Positions 50,218-58,173 of a stretch of DNA of 64,000 bases are shown here, piece after piece. The stretch covers positions 186,001-250,000 of the forward strand of contig CAWJEE010000011.1 in assembly GCA_963841815.1 (NCBI GenBank), in the 5' to 3' direction. A program made the translations under genes and the position numbers. The notes under the pieces were generated by a model, which worked only from the letters and a program-made list of their open reading frames with translations, searched no databases and was not told where the DNA came from. How positions within the stretch are numbered: the first letter of the stretch is position 1; every line of letters starts with the position of its first letter. This DNA is from JAOUJD01 sp963841815 (lineage in GTDB: Bacteria; Pseudomonadota; Gammaproteobacteria; Burkholderiales; Burkholderiaceae_F).

Positions 50218-50853
50218 TCAGTGCCGGGCGTGCGCCGTGTCCGGCGCCTTCTGCCCGATCCGCCGCTCCTTGCCCGCCAGCAGGTTCGAGATGTTGGCGC
50301 GATGCCGGTACACGACCAGGCCTGCGATAGCGACGATCGCCAGGAAGCGTTCATCGAAACCCCAGCCGAACGCCGAGTAGAAGGCCGCGAACACCGCCGC
50401 GACGATCGACGCCAGCGAGGCATAGCGGAAGAAGCCCGCGATGATCGCCCACGTCACCCCGGTCGCGAACGCGAGCCACGGGTTGAGCGCGAGGATGACA
50501 CCGGCGGCCGTCGCCACACCCTTGCCGCCCTTGAACCCGAAGAACACCGGGAACAGGTGCCCGAGGAACACCGCGACTGCCACCGCCGCCACGCCGAGGT
50601 CCCCGATCCCGAACTTCGGTCCGAAGCGGATGGCCAGCCAGACGGCGAACCAGCCCTTGGCCGCGTCGCCGAGGAGCGTCAGGATCGCCGCAGCCTTGTT
50701 TCCCGTGCGCAGCACGTTGGTCGCGCCGGGATTCTTCGAGCCGTACGTGCGCGGATCGGCGAGGCCCATCACGCGGCTCACCACGACGGCGAACGAGAGC
50801 GAACCGACCAGGTACGCAAGGAGCGCGGCGAGGGCGGATGCGAGGAACTCCAT
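50218..50853 (-). CDS. plsY: Glycerol-3-phosphate acyltransferase PlsY
   Basis: Inner-membrane enzyme acylating glycerol-3-phosphate from acyl-phosphate. The 211-residue product has about five membrane helices and the three PlsY motifs: YGSKNPGATNVLRTG, HLFPVFFGFKGGKGVAT and VVYRHRANISNLLAGKE. ATG at 50853 is preferred (MEFLASALAALLAYLVGS). It is the last gene of the ogt-xerD-ybaK-plsY run and lies 5 bp from ybaK. Confidence 0.95.
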   Translation of the reverse strand: MEFLASALAALLAYLVGSLSFAVVVSRVMGLADPRTYGSKNPGATNVLRTGNKAAAILTLLGDAAKGWFAVWLAIRFGPKFGIGDLGVAAVAVAVFLGHLFPVFFGFKGGKGVATAAGVILALNPWLAFATGVTWAIIAGFFRYASLASIVAAVFAAFYSAFGWGFDERFLAIVAIAGLVVYRHRANISNLLAGKERRIGQKAPDTAHARH

Positions 50854-50858
50854 GGCTA

Positions 50859-51350
50859 CTACTCCTTCAGTGCGCAATCGACCGGCGTTGCCTGCACGAG
50901 CGCGGAAAGAACGGACGGAGGGATGCCGACAAGGTAACCGCGGCGTCCGCCGTTGATGTAGATCTGCGGCAGATCGAGGATCGTTCGTTCGACGAACACC
51001 GGCATTCGCCTGCGTGTCCCGAACGGCGAGGTGCCGCCAACCAGGTAGCCCGAGTGCCGCTGGGCCACGTCCGGCGTGCAGGGCTCGATCTTCTTGCGGC
51101 CGATCTGCCGCGCGAGGTTCTTCGTCGAAACCGTGCGGTCGCCGTGCATCAGGACGATCAGCGGGGCCGCCTTGTCGTCCTCCATCACGAGCGTCTTCAC
51201 GACGCTGTGCTCGTCCACGCCGAGCGCCTGCGCGGACACCGCGGTGCCGCCATGCTCGACGTACTCGTACACGTGCTCGGTGAACCGCACGCCCTTTTCG
51301 CGCAGCAGCTGCGTCGCGGGTGTCTCGGAGACATGCCTGGCCTTCGACAT
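50859..51350 (-). CDS. ybaK: Cys-tRNA(Pro)/Cys-tRNA(Cys) deacylase YbaK
   Basis: Trans-editing enzyme clearing mischarged Cys-tRNA(Pro). The 163-residue product shows TPATQLLREKGVRFTEHVYE, VVKTLVMEDD, the substrate-site Lys region RKKIEPCTP, YLVGGTSPFGTRRRMPVFVE and YINGGRRGYLVGI, all typical. ATG at 51350. Ten bp from the xerD stop at 51362. Confidence 0.93.
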   Translation of the reverse strand: MSKARHVSETPATQLLREKGVRFTEHVYEYVEHGGTAVSAQALGVDEHSVVKTLVMEDDKAAPLIVLMHGDRTVSTKNLARQIGRKKIEPCTPDVAQRHSGYLVGGTSPFGTRRRMPVFVERTILDLPQIYINGGRRGYLVGIPPSVLSALVQATPVDCALKE

Positions 51351-51361
51351 GGCGAGCGAGT

Positions 51362-52312
51362 CTAGCCGCGCGGGTGATGCTGCGCGTGCAGCGACTTCAG
51401 GCGCGCGCGTGCCACGTGGGTGTAGATCTGCGTGGTCGAGATGTCTGCGTGGCCGAGCAGGAGCTGCACCACCCTGAGGTCGGCTCCATGGTTCAGCAGG
51501 TGGGTCGCGAACGCATGGCGCAGCCCGTGCGGGCTCAGCGGCGCTTCGATGCAGGCCCGTGCTGCGTAGCGCTTGATGAGTACCCAGAACATCTGCCGCG
51601 TCATGCCGGCGGCGCGCCGCGTCACGAAGGTCGCATCGGCAACGCGACCGGCGAGGATGGCCGGTCGTCCCGCTTCCAGGTAGCGCTCGATCCAGCGGCG
51701 CGCCTCCTCGCCGAGCGGAACGATGCGCTCCTTCGACCCCTTGCCGATCACGCGCACGAGGCCTTCCTGCAACGAGATGTTCACCATCGTCAGCGCGACC
51801 AGTTCGGACACGCGCAGGCCGGTCGCATAGAGCAGTTCGAGCATGGCGCGATCGCGCAGCCCGAGCGGCGTATCGACGTCGGGCGCTGCCAGCAGCGCTT
51901 CGACCTGCGTCTCGCTCAGCGTCTTCGGGAAGCGAGGCGGCACCTTCGCGCCCTTCAGCCGCAAAGTCGGGTCAAGCGCCACGATCCCTTCGCGAACGGC
52001 CCAGCGGTAGAAGCGGCGCAGTACCGCCAGGCGCCGATTGGCTGTAGTGGCCCGGGTGCTCGCGTGCTCCTCGGCGAAGTACGCCGCCAGTTCCGGCTCA
52101 CCACCCAGGGAGATCGAGGTTCCACGCTTGCCGAGCCAGGCTCCGAGGGCGTCGAGGTCGCGCCGGTAGGCCACGAGGGAATTGCGCGCGAGCCCGTCCT
52201 CCAGCCACACGGCGTCGATGAAGCGATCGATCAGCGGATCCGTCGACGGCGGCCCAGGAACCGGCCTCACTGCCCTCTTCGCCAAGCCCGACCGGCCGCG
52301 CAGCGCGGTCAC
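51362..52312 (-). CDS. xerD: Site-specific tyrosine recombinase XerD
   Basis: Resolves chromosome dimers at dif with XerC. The 316-residue product has an N-terminal SAM-like DNA-binding domain (about 25-115) and catalytic Arg167 (YATGLRVSEL), Lys191, His262 and Arg265 (PHGLRHAFATH), His288 (LLGHAD) and Tyr297 (TTQIYTH). GTG at 52312 overlaps the ogt stop (GTGA). Slightly longer than usual at the N-terminus. As a core gene with conserved neighbours it is not evidence for an integrated element. Confidence 0.93.
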   Translation of the reverse strand: MTALRGRSGLAKRAVRPVPGPPSTDPLIDRFIDAVWLEDGLARNSLVAYRRDLDALGAWLGKRGTSISLGGEPELAAYFAEEHASTRATTANRRLAVLRRFYRWAVREGIVALDPTLRLKGAKVPPRFPKTLSETQVEALLAAPDVDTPLGLRDRAMLELLYATGLRVSELVALTMVNISLQEGLVRVIGKGSKERIVPLGEEARRWIERYLEAGRPAILAGRVADATFVTRRAAGMTRQMFWVLIKRYAARACIEAPLSPHGLRHAFATHLLNHGADLRVVQLLLGHADISTTQIYTHVARARLKSLHAQHHPRG

Positions 52313-52797
52313 GGCGTCAGCGCAAACACCGGCCGGCTCTCGTGCGCCAGCAGCCAGCGCTTCACGTCCAGCATCACGCGGTCAGTGCGATGCGCGAAGC
52401 CACCCATGTCGCGGGCCGCCACGACGCGATGACACGGAATGGCGAGTGGCAACCGGTTATCGCCGCACGCCTGTCCGACCGCGCGCGCCGTGCTGCCAAG
52501 TTCTACAGCCAGTTCGCCGTATGTCCGGGTGGCGCCCGACGGAATCCGCGCGATAGCGGCCCAGACACGCCGCTGGAACTCACTGCCCTGGATCGCGAGC
52601 GGCAGGATGATCGGGCGTGCCGCGTCGTGGGCGTACGCCAGGATCTGATCGCACGCCCGCGCAGCGAGTTCGTTCGACGGCGGCCAGCCGGGGGTATCGA
52701 GGGGCAGGAAGACGATCCCCGTGATCGCGGCTCCACTCACGCGAATGCCGACCGCCGCACAGGGCAGCAACAGCACCGCGTCGAAGTCCGCGACCAC
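52309..52797 (-). CDS. ogt: Methylated-DNA--protein-cysteine methyltransferase (O6-alkylguanine repair)
   Basis: Suicide repair protein. The 162-residue product has FQRRVWAAIARIPSGATRTYGELA (helix-turn-helix), ARAVGQACGDNRLPLAIPCH with the acceptor Cys122, and a C-terminal LLAHE. The start is GTG at 52797. The N-terminal domain lacks Ada-type zinc Cys. It heads the ogt-xerD-ybaK-plsY cluster and overlaps xerD by 4 nt. Confidence 0.92.
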   Translation of the reverse strand: MVADFDAVLLLPCAAVGIRVSGAAITGIVFLPLDTPGWPPSNELAARACDQILAYAHDAARPIILPLAIQGSEFQRRVWAAIARIPSGATRTYGELAVELGSTARAVGQACGDNRLPLAIPCHRVVAARDMGGFAHRTDRVMLDVKRWLLAHESRPVFALTP

Positions 52798-52822
52798 TAC
52801 CTGCCCGGGGCGCTGCCGCGCC

Positions 52823-53407
52823 TCACGCGCCGAGCATGCCCTTCTTCAGCGTCTCGTCGGCCGGTTTTTCGCCCAGCCAGATGCGCAGCACGGCGGCGAA
52901 GAAGTCGACTCCCGGGATCGGGTTGCCCTTGGGCTGGCCGTTGAGCGTGATGCGTGTGCCGCCGTCCGGCGTGAAGTCGAAGTTGATGACGTCGCCCTTC
53001 TTCGCTTCGCCGATGGACTTCAGCGTCGCCACCAGCACGTCGACCTGGGGCTTCATCGCGCTGAGCTGCGCTTCCGGCGTGTTGTTCTTCAGCCCCTCGT
53101 TGAACGAGTCGATGAAGCTCTGGGCCTCGACATCGCGCAGCATCCGCAGCGAAACACGGCGCGCGCCCTTGTCATTGACGAGCGCGGACGCGTTCGTGCT
53201 CTTCTGCCCCGCGTAGAGGCCGGCGACGTAGACCTTGAAGATCGCCCGCTTGCGCAGCCCGACCCCGTTCAGGCTCAGGTTCTGCCCGCCAACGGCAACC
53301 GTCGGCTCGAACTTCTGCCCTTCCACCTCCACCGCCTGCTGGGCCTGCGCCTGGCCGACCGCCAGTAGTCCCGCCGCCAACACGATCGAAGTCAGCCACC
53401 TTGTCAT
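52823..53407 (-). CDS. Chalcone isomerase-like periplasmic protein, copy 1
   Basis: A 194-residue protein with a signal peptide (LAAGLLAVGQAQAQ). It has the CHI-like core: VAVGGQNLSLNGVGLRKRAIF, KVYVAGLYAG, RRVSLRMLRDVEAQSFIDSF, and GGTRITLNGQPKGNPIPGVD, ending RIWLGEKPADETLKKGMLG. Bacterial members bind hydrophobic ligands but have no known catalytic role. ATG at 53407. Adjacent gene 53455-54042 is a paralogue. Confidence 0.88.
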   Translation of the reverse strand: MTRWLTSIVLAAGLLAVGQAQAQQAVEVEGQKFEPTVAVGGQNLSLNGVGLRKRAIFKVYVAGLYAGQKSTNASALVNDKGARRVSLRMLRDVEAQSFIDSFNEGLKNNTPEAQLSAMKPQVDVLVATLKSIGEAKKGDVINFDFTPDGGTRITLNGQPKGNPIPGVDFFAAVLRIWLGEKPADETLKKGMLGA

Positions 53408-53454
53408 TTGTGTCTCCTGTTGTGGTGCTTCCGCCTGCATTCGAACCGACGGCG

Positions 53455-54042
53455 TCAACCGCCGAGCATGCCCTTCTTCAGCCCCGCGTCGGCCGGCGTC
53501 TCGCCCAGCCAGACGCGCAGCACTGCCGCGTAGAAATCGTCTCCGGGAATCAACGGCCCGCGGGTGACGCCGTTGACGCTGACCCGGGTGCCGTCCTGTG
53601 GCGTGTAATCGAAGTAGACCGTGTCACCGCGGCGGGCCAGCGCGATCGTCTTGATTGTCGTCGTGAGCGTGTCGACTTGCTTTTGCCAGCGGGCCAGTTC
53701 GGCATCAGTGTGGTTGGCCTTGAGCCCCACGTGCAGCGAGTTCACGAACAGTTCGCCCTCGACATCCCGCAGGAACCGCAAGGCCACCCGCTTGGGCCCG
53801 GGCTGGCTGACCAGTTCCTCGGTGCGGGCGGCCCGCTTCGGCACGTAAAGGCCGCCGACATAGATGTCGAACACCAGGCGCTTGCGCACGCCGACACCGT
53901 TGAGCTGGAGCGGCTGGCCACCCAGCACGATAGTGGAGTCGTACCGCGCGCCCTCGACCACCACCTGAGCGCCGGCCGAACCGGCCAGAACGGCCAGTCC
54001 GAACGCCAGCCATCGCAGGCCTCGCATCGGGGATGCGATCAC
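53455..54042 (-). CDS. Chalcone isomerase-like periplasmic protein, copy 2
   Basis: A 195-residue paralogue of the next gene: signal peptide (GLRWLAFGLAVLAGSAGAQ), LGGQPLQLNGVGVRKRLVFD, IYVGGLYVPKRAA, KRVALRFLRDVEGELFVNSL and the shared end WLGETPADAGLKKGMLGG. The start is GTG at 54042, overlapping the ispH stop (GTGA); ATG at 54027 is an alternative giving the same signal peptide. Tandem with copy 1, with a 47-bp gap. Confidence 0.87.
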   Translation of the reverse strand: MIASPMRGLRWLAFGLAVLAGSAGAQVVVEGARYDSTIVLGGQPLQLNGVGVRKRLVFDIYVGGLYVPKRAARTEELVSQPGPKRVALRFLRDVEGELFVNSLHVGLKANHTDAELARWQKQVDTLTTTIKTIALARRGDTVYFDYTPQDGTRVSVNGVTRGPLIPGDDFYAAVLRVWLGETPADAGLKKGMLGG

Positions 54043-54971
54043 GCCGCCACCTTGCCGAGTCCCTTGGGCAACGGAAACACCACGCTCTCCTGCACGCCGG
54101 CCAGCGGTCGGACGCTGCCCGCGCCGAGCGCGCGCAGCCGGTTCACGACGGCGTCGACCAGCACCTCGGGCGCCGACGCGCCGGCCGTCACGCCGATCCG
54201 CTGCCGGCCCTGCACCCAGGACGGGTCAATGTTGTCCGCACCATCGACGAGGTGTGCCGGGACCCCGAAGCGCTCCGCCACCTCTCGCAGCCGGTTGGAG
54301 TTCGAACTGTTCACGCTGCCCACCACGATCACTACATCGACCTGGGGTGCCATGAACTTGACGGCATCCTGCCGGTTCTGGGTCGCGTAGCAGATGTCGG
54401 CCTTCTTCGGCTCGGAAATCGTCGGGAAGCGCCGCTTCAGCGCGGCGATCACCTCGGCTGCGTCATCCAGCGAAAGCGTCGTCTGCGTCACGTAGGCGAG
54501 CGCGTCCGGATCGCGCACCCGCAGCCGCTCGACGTCGCCGACCGTCTCGACGAGATACATGCCGCTGTCGGCCTGCCCCATCGTGCCTTCGACTTCCGGA
54601 TGGCCCTCGTGACCAATCATCACGATCTCGCGTCCGGCTGCTCGCATCTTCGCCACCTCGATGTGGACCTTGGTGACCAGCGGGCACGTGGCGTCGAACA
54701 CACGCAGCCCGCGCGCCGATGCATCCGCCTGCACAGCCTTGGGGACCCCGTGGGCCGAGAAGATGACGATGCCGCCGGCGGGAACTCCATCCAGTTCGTC
54801 GACGAAGACCGCACCCTTCGCGCGCAACTCTTCGACGACATAGCGGTTGTGCACGATCTCGTGCCGGACGTAGACGGGCGCGCCGTGGATTGCGAGCGCC
54901 CGCTCGACGATCTCGATCGCGCGATCGACCCCGGCGCAGAACCCGCGCGGCTGGGCCAGCAGTACTTCCAT
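54039..54971 (-). CDS. ispH: 4-hydroxy-3-methylbut-2-enyl diphosphate reductase
   Basis: Last step of the MEP isoprenoid pathway, [4Fe-4S] enzyme. The 310-residue product has cluster Cys12 (RGFCAGVDRA), Cys96 (DATCPLVTK) and Cys194 (DICYATQNRQ), plus His41, His74 and His124 with Glu126 in GHEGHPEVEG, all matching E. coli numbering. ATG at 54971, 2 bp after the fkpB stop, the standard fkpB-ispH pair. Stop overlaps the second chalcone isomerase-like gene. Confidence 0.97.
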   Translation of the reverse strand: MEVLLAQPRGFCAGVDRAIEIVERALAIHGAPVYVRHEIVHNRYVVEELRAKGAVFVDELDGVPAGGIVIFSAHGVPKAVQADASARGLRVFDATCPLVTKVHIEVAKMRAAGREIVMIGHEGHPEVEGTMGQADSGMYLVETVGDVERLRVRDPDALAYVTQTTLSLDDAAEVIAALKRRFPTISEPKKADICYATQNRQDAVKFMAPQVDVVIVVGSVNSSNSNRLREVAERFGVPAHLVDGADNIDPSWVQGRQRIGVTAGASAPEVLVDAVVNRLRALGAGSVRPLAGVQESVVFPLPKGLGKVAA

Positions 54972-54973
54972 GC

Positions 54974-55433
54974 CTACAGCACTCCTATCACGCGTACCGA
55001 GAACCGCACCGGCAACCCGGCAAGCGGGTGGTTGAAATCGACGACGACCCGGTCGTCGCCGTGCTGCTTGAGCACGCCGGAAAACCGCAGGCCATCCGGC
55101 GCGTTGAATTCGACCACGTCCCCAGGCACGTACTCGCGTGCCGGGGTCCGCATTCGCATCGAACGTCGCGCGAGTCAGCGTCTGCACGAGGTCGGCGGCG
55201 CGCTGGCCGAACGCCTCGCCGGCCGCAAGGTCGAAGTCCGCTTCCTGCCCTTCCTCCAGCCCGATCAGCCGCTGTTCGAGCGCTTCCGAGAACTGGCCGG
55301 CACCCACCTGCACGGTCGCCGGTCGGGCGTCGAAGGTACTCACTACTTCGTGCTCGTTGCCATCCAGCCGCACGGCAATACGATAGTGAAGCGTCACGTG
55401 GGAACCGGCGGCGACGCGGGAGATGGCAACCAT
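54974..55433 (-). CDS. fkpB: FKBP-type peptidyl-prolyl isomerase FkpB/SlpA, one frameshift as assembled
   Basis: From ATG 55433: GSHVTLHYRIAVRLDGNEHE, STFDARPATVQVGAGQFSEA, LEQRLIGLEEGQEADFDLAA. Near 55145 GGACCCCGGC has one extra C; with GGACCCGGC the protein continues DPAREYVPGDVVEFNAPDGL and ends RFSVRVIGVL at 54974. About 152 residues, normal for SlpA-like FKBPs. Head of the ispH operon, divergent from radC. Confidence 0.85.
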
Positions 55434-55462
55434 GGACGGCGATTTTAGTCGACGCACGCGCG

Positions 55463-56137
55463 ATGGCGATTAAGGACTGGCCCGAGGGGGAACGGCCGCG
55501 CGAGCGACTGCTGGCGCAAGGCGCCGGCGTGCTGTCCGACGCCGAGTTGCTCGCCGTGTTCCTGGGAACGGGCAGCGCGGGCCGCAGCGCGATCGACGTG
55601 GGAAGGACAGCCCTCGCCCACTTCGGCGGACTGAACGCCCTGCTCCGCGCAACTCCTGACCGCTACGCCGAGGTTCCCGGCCTAGGGCCCGCCCGGTACG
55701 CCCTGCTGCAGGCTGTCGTGGAACTCGCCCGCCGCGCGCTGAAGGAAGACGTGCGACGCGACACCCTGCTCAACTCTCCCGACAAGGTGCGGCAGTACCT
55801 GCGGCTGTGGCTCGGCCACCTGGAACACGAGGTCTTCGTGGCGCTGTACCTCGATGCGCAGAACCGGCTGCTGACGGCCGAGGAACTGTTCCGCGGCACG
55901 CTGACCCAGACCAGCGTCTACCCGCGTGAAGTCGTGAAGCACGCCCTGAAGCACAATGCCGCCGCGCTGATCCTTGCGCACAACCATCCGTCCGGCGTTG
56001 CAGAACCGAGCCGCGCCGATGAACTGCTGACCGCCAGCCTCAGGCAGTCGCTGGCGCTGGTCGACGTGCGGGTGCTCGACCATCTGATCGTCGCCGGCAA
56101 CGCCACCGTTTCGTTTGCCGAGCGTGGACTCGTATAG
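55463..56137 (+). CDS. radC: RadC family (JAMM/MPN) protein
   Basis: A 224-residue protein: N-terminal helix-hairpin-helix (VPGLGPARYALLQAVVELAR), then the MPN domain with the JAMM metal motif HNHPSGVAEPSRAD (His173, His175, Asp186). Originally linked to DNA repair; the actual role is unsettled. ATG at 55463. Precedes rpmB-rpmG, a conserved order. Confidence 0.93.
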   Translation: MAIKDWPEGERPRERLLAQGAGVLSDAELLAVFLGTGSAGRSAIDVGRTALAHFGGLNALLRATPDRYAEVPGLGPARYALLQAVVELARRALKEDVRRDTLLNSPDKVRQYLRLWLGHLEHEVFVALYLDAQNRLLTAEELFRGTLTQTSVYPREVVKHALKHNAAALILAHNHPSGVAEPSRADELLTASLRQSLALVDVRVLDHLIVAGNATVSFAERGLV

Positions 56138-56178
56138 GACCTCAGCCGGGCCCCGTTTCGAACGCCCGCTCGACGCAC

Positions 56179-56208
56179 TTGGCGGCCAAACCCAATTCCG
56201 CTTATAAT
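56179..56208 (+). promoter_or_regulatory. Probable rpmB-rpmG promoter
   Basis: TTGGCG, an 18-bp spacer, then a perfect TATAAT (56203-56208). Transcription would begin near 56215, giving a leader of about 95 nt to rpmB. Confidence 0.6.
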
Positions 56209-56308
56209 TCACGGCTTTGCGTCGTCCGGCGCGCCGCAGCGTTGATCTGCGGACCTCGTGAACGAGCGCCCCGACGCCACCACTCAGAGCGGAATCAAGG
56301 AGTTAGTC

Positions 56309-56542
56309 ATGGCACGCGTGTGTCAAGTCACTGGCAAGAGGCCGATCACCGGCAACAACGTCTCGCACGCGAACAACAGGACCAAGCGCCGGTTCTTGCC
56401 GAACCTGCAGTACCGCCGCTTCTGGGTCGAAAGCGAGAACCGTTGGGTGCGCCTGCGCCTGACCAACGCCGCCCTGCGCACGATCGACAAGAACGGCATC
56501 GACTCCGTGCTGGCCGACCTGCGCGCCCGCGGCGAAATCTGA
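56309..56542 (+). CDS. rpmB: 50S ribosomal protein L28
   Basis: 77-residue ribosomal protein: MARVCQVTGKRPITGNNVSH, then ANNRTKRRFLPNLQ and RFWVESENRWVRLRLTNAAL. Full family length. ATG at 56309 with AAGGAG upstream; an upstream in-frame ATG at 56258 is less likely. Precedes rpmG by 17 bp. Confidence 0.97.
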   Translation: MARVCQVTGKRPITGNNVSHANNRTKRRFLPNLQYRRFWVESENRWVRLRLTNAALRTIDKNGIDSVLADLRARGEI

Positions 56543-56559
56543 GGACATAGGAGCTAGCC

Positions 56560-56727
56560 ATGGCAAAAGGCGCCCGCGAAAAGATCAAGCTCGAGTCGAC
56601 GGCCGGCACCGGCCATTTCTACACGACGACGAAGAACAAGAAGACCACGCCGGACAAGCTGTCGTTTTCCAAGTTCGATCCGGTGGCGCGCAAGCACGTC
56701 GCCTACAAGGAAACGAAGCTCAAGTAA
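56560..56727 (+). CDS. rpmG: 50S ribosomal protein L33
   Basis: 55-residue ribosomal protein: MAKGAREKIKLESTAGTGHF, YTTTKNKKTTPDKLSFSKFD, PVARKHVAYKETKLK. ATG at 56560, with AGGAG upstream (ATAGGAGCTAGCC). It has no Cys pairs, the zinc-free form usual in proteobacteria. Co-transcribed with rpmB and followed by a strong terminator. Confidence 0.97.
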   Translation: MAKGAREKIKLESTAGTGHFYTTTKNKKTTPDKLSFSKFDPVARKHVAYKETKLK

Positions 56728-56747
56728 GTGCTTCGAGCTTCCGCAAC

Positions 56748-56775
56748 GAAAAAGCCCGGCACTGCCGGGCTTTTT
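56748..56775 (+). terminator. Rho-independent terminator after rpmG
   Basis: GAAAAAGCCCGGC-ACT-GCCGGGCTTTTTC: 7 GC pairs plus A/T flank and five T. It also faces the convergent desaturase gene. Confidence 0.92.
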
Positions 56776-56793
56776 CGTTGGTGCGCGATCCGC

Positions 56794-57987
56794 TCAGGCG
56801 GCGGCCGGACGATAGCTCCGGATGCGCAGTGCGGCGTCCTGCAGCGCCCTGATGCCGCTCGCCTCCGCGCGCGCCACCCAGTCCTGCAGGTGCGCCAGCA
56901 TCTGCTCACGCGACGCCGACGACTTGTTCCAGGTCGCCAGCAACTCGGTGCGCATCTCGACCAGCGTCTTCATCGCGCGGCTCTGCGCCATCAACTCGGA
57001 CAGTGACCGCTGCTCCTCCGCCGGCAGTTGCGTGACGTCACCCTTGCGCAGCCAGCGCTTCAGGCGGGCGAAGCGCGCACGGTCGTCCGTGTTCATCTTC
57101 TGCAGTTCGTCGCGCAGCGCTTGTTTCAGCGAGCCCGCGTACTTGGCGAGGATGTCGTAGCGGTTGGCAATCAGGGCCTGCAGCGTCTCGGCGTCCACCG
57201 CGCCCTTGGGCTCGGCCACCGTCGCCTTGGGCGCCACGCGCAGCACCTTTGCCAGGCCCACTGTCTCCAGCATGCGGATGTAGAGCCAGCCGATGTCGAA
57301 TTCGTACCACTTGTTCGACAACTTGGCGGAGGTCGGATACGTGTGGTGGTTGTTGTGCAGCTCCTCGCCCCCGATCCAGATTCCCCACGGCGAGATGTTG
57401 GTGCTCGCATCCGGCGCGTCGTAATTGCGGTAGCCCCAGAAGTGGCCGATGCCGTTGATGATCCCCGCGGCATGGAAGGGGATCCAGATCATCTGGATCG
57501 CCCAGACGGCGAGGCCTGCCGCGCCGAACAGGATCAGGTTCGTGACGAGCATCAGGCCGCAGCCCTGCCACACGAAGCGCGAAAAGACGTTGCGCTCGAT
57601 CCAGTCGTTGGGCGTGCCGTGGCCGTAGCGCGCCAGCGTCTCCGTGTTCCGAGACTCGGCCGTGTAGAGCTCGGCCCCGCTCCAGAGCACGGTCTTCAGT
57701 CCGCGCGTCTGCGGGCTGTGCGGATCCTCGGCAGTCTCGCACTTCGCATGATGCTTCCGGTGGATCGCGACCCAGTCCTTGGTCTGCATGCCGGTGGTGA
57801 GCCACAGCCACGTGCGGAAGAACAGCGCTACGGCAGGGTGCAGATCCAGCGCCCGGTGGGCCTGGCTGCGATGCAGGAAGATGGTGACGGCGGCGATCGT
57901 CACGTGCGTCAGCAGCAACGTCGCGACGATGACTTGCCACCAGGACAGGTCCAGCAGTCCGCCATCGAGGAAATCGATCAAGTACAT
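56794..57987 (-). CDS. Acyl-CoA/acyl-lipid fatty acid desaturase
   Basis: Di-iron membrane desaturase, probably delta-9. The 397-residue product has four membrane segments and the three His boxes HRSQAHR (39-45), HRKHHAKCE (76-84) and HNNHH (211-215), plus FHAAGIINGIGHFWGYRNYD. A long soluble tail (about 245-397) is helical with Lys/Glu/Arg repeats and no clear domain. ATG at 57987. It follows the rpmG terminator on the other strand. Confidence 0.92.
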   Translation of the reverse strand: MYLIDFLDGGLLDLSWWQVIVATLLLTHVTIAAVTIFLHRSQAHRALDLHPAVALFFRTWLWLTTGMQTKDWVAIHRKHHAKCETAEDPHSPQTRGLKTVLWSGAELYTAESRNTETLARYGHGTPNDWIERNVFSRFVWQGCGLMLVTNLILFGAAGLAVWAIQMIWIPFHAAGIINGIGHFWGYRNYDAPDASTNISPWGIWIGGEELHNNHHTYPTSAKLSNKWYEFDIGWLYIRMLETVGLAKVLRVAPKATVAEPKGAVDAETLQALIANRYDILAKYAGSLKQALRDELQKMNTDDRARFARLKRWLRKGDVTQLPAEEQRSLSELMAQSRAMKTLVEMRTELLATWNKSSASREQMLAHLQDWVARAEASGIRALQDAALRIRSYRPAAA

Positions 57988-58173
57988 GGGGTTCCTTGAG
58001 AAACCGCCCGTTCCGGGCGGCGGGCCCGACAGGGCCGAAAACAGAACTGAGGCATCGGGGCCAACGGCGATTCAGGAAACCGCAAGCCAAAACGCAAGCT
58101 GAATTGTACGCGCCCCGCTTCCGCCGGGGCGCCGAAACGGCCGGATTTGCGTGGAATCAAGCGACGGGCGGGG

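Noticed and set aside
51362..52312. Tyrosine recombinase as a sign of an integrative element
   Set aside because: It is XerD by length, motifs and core-gene neighbours; no att-like repeats or phage genes nearby.
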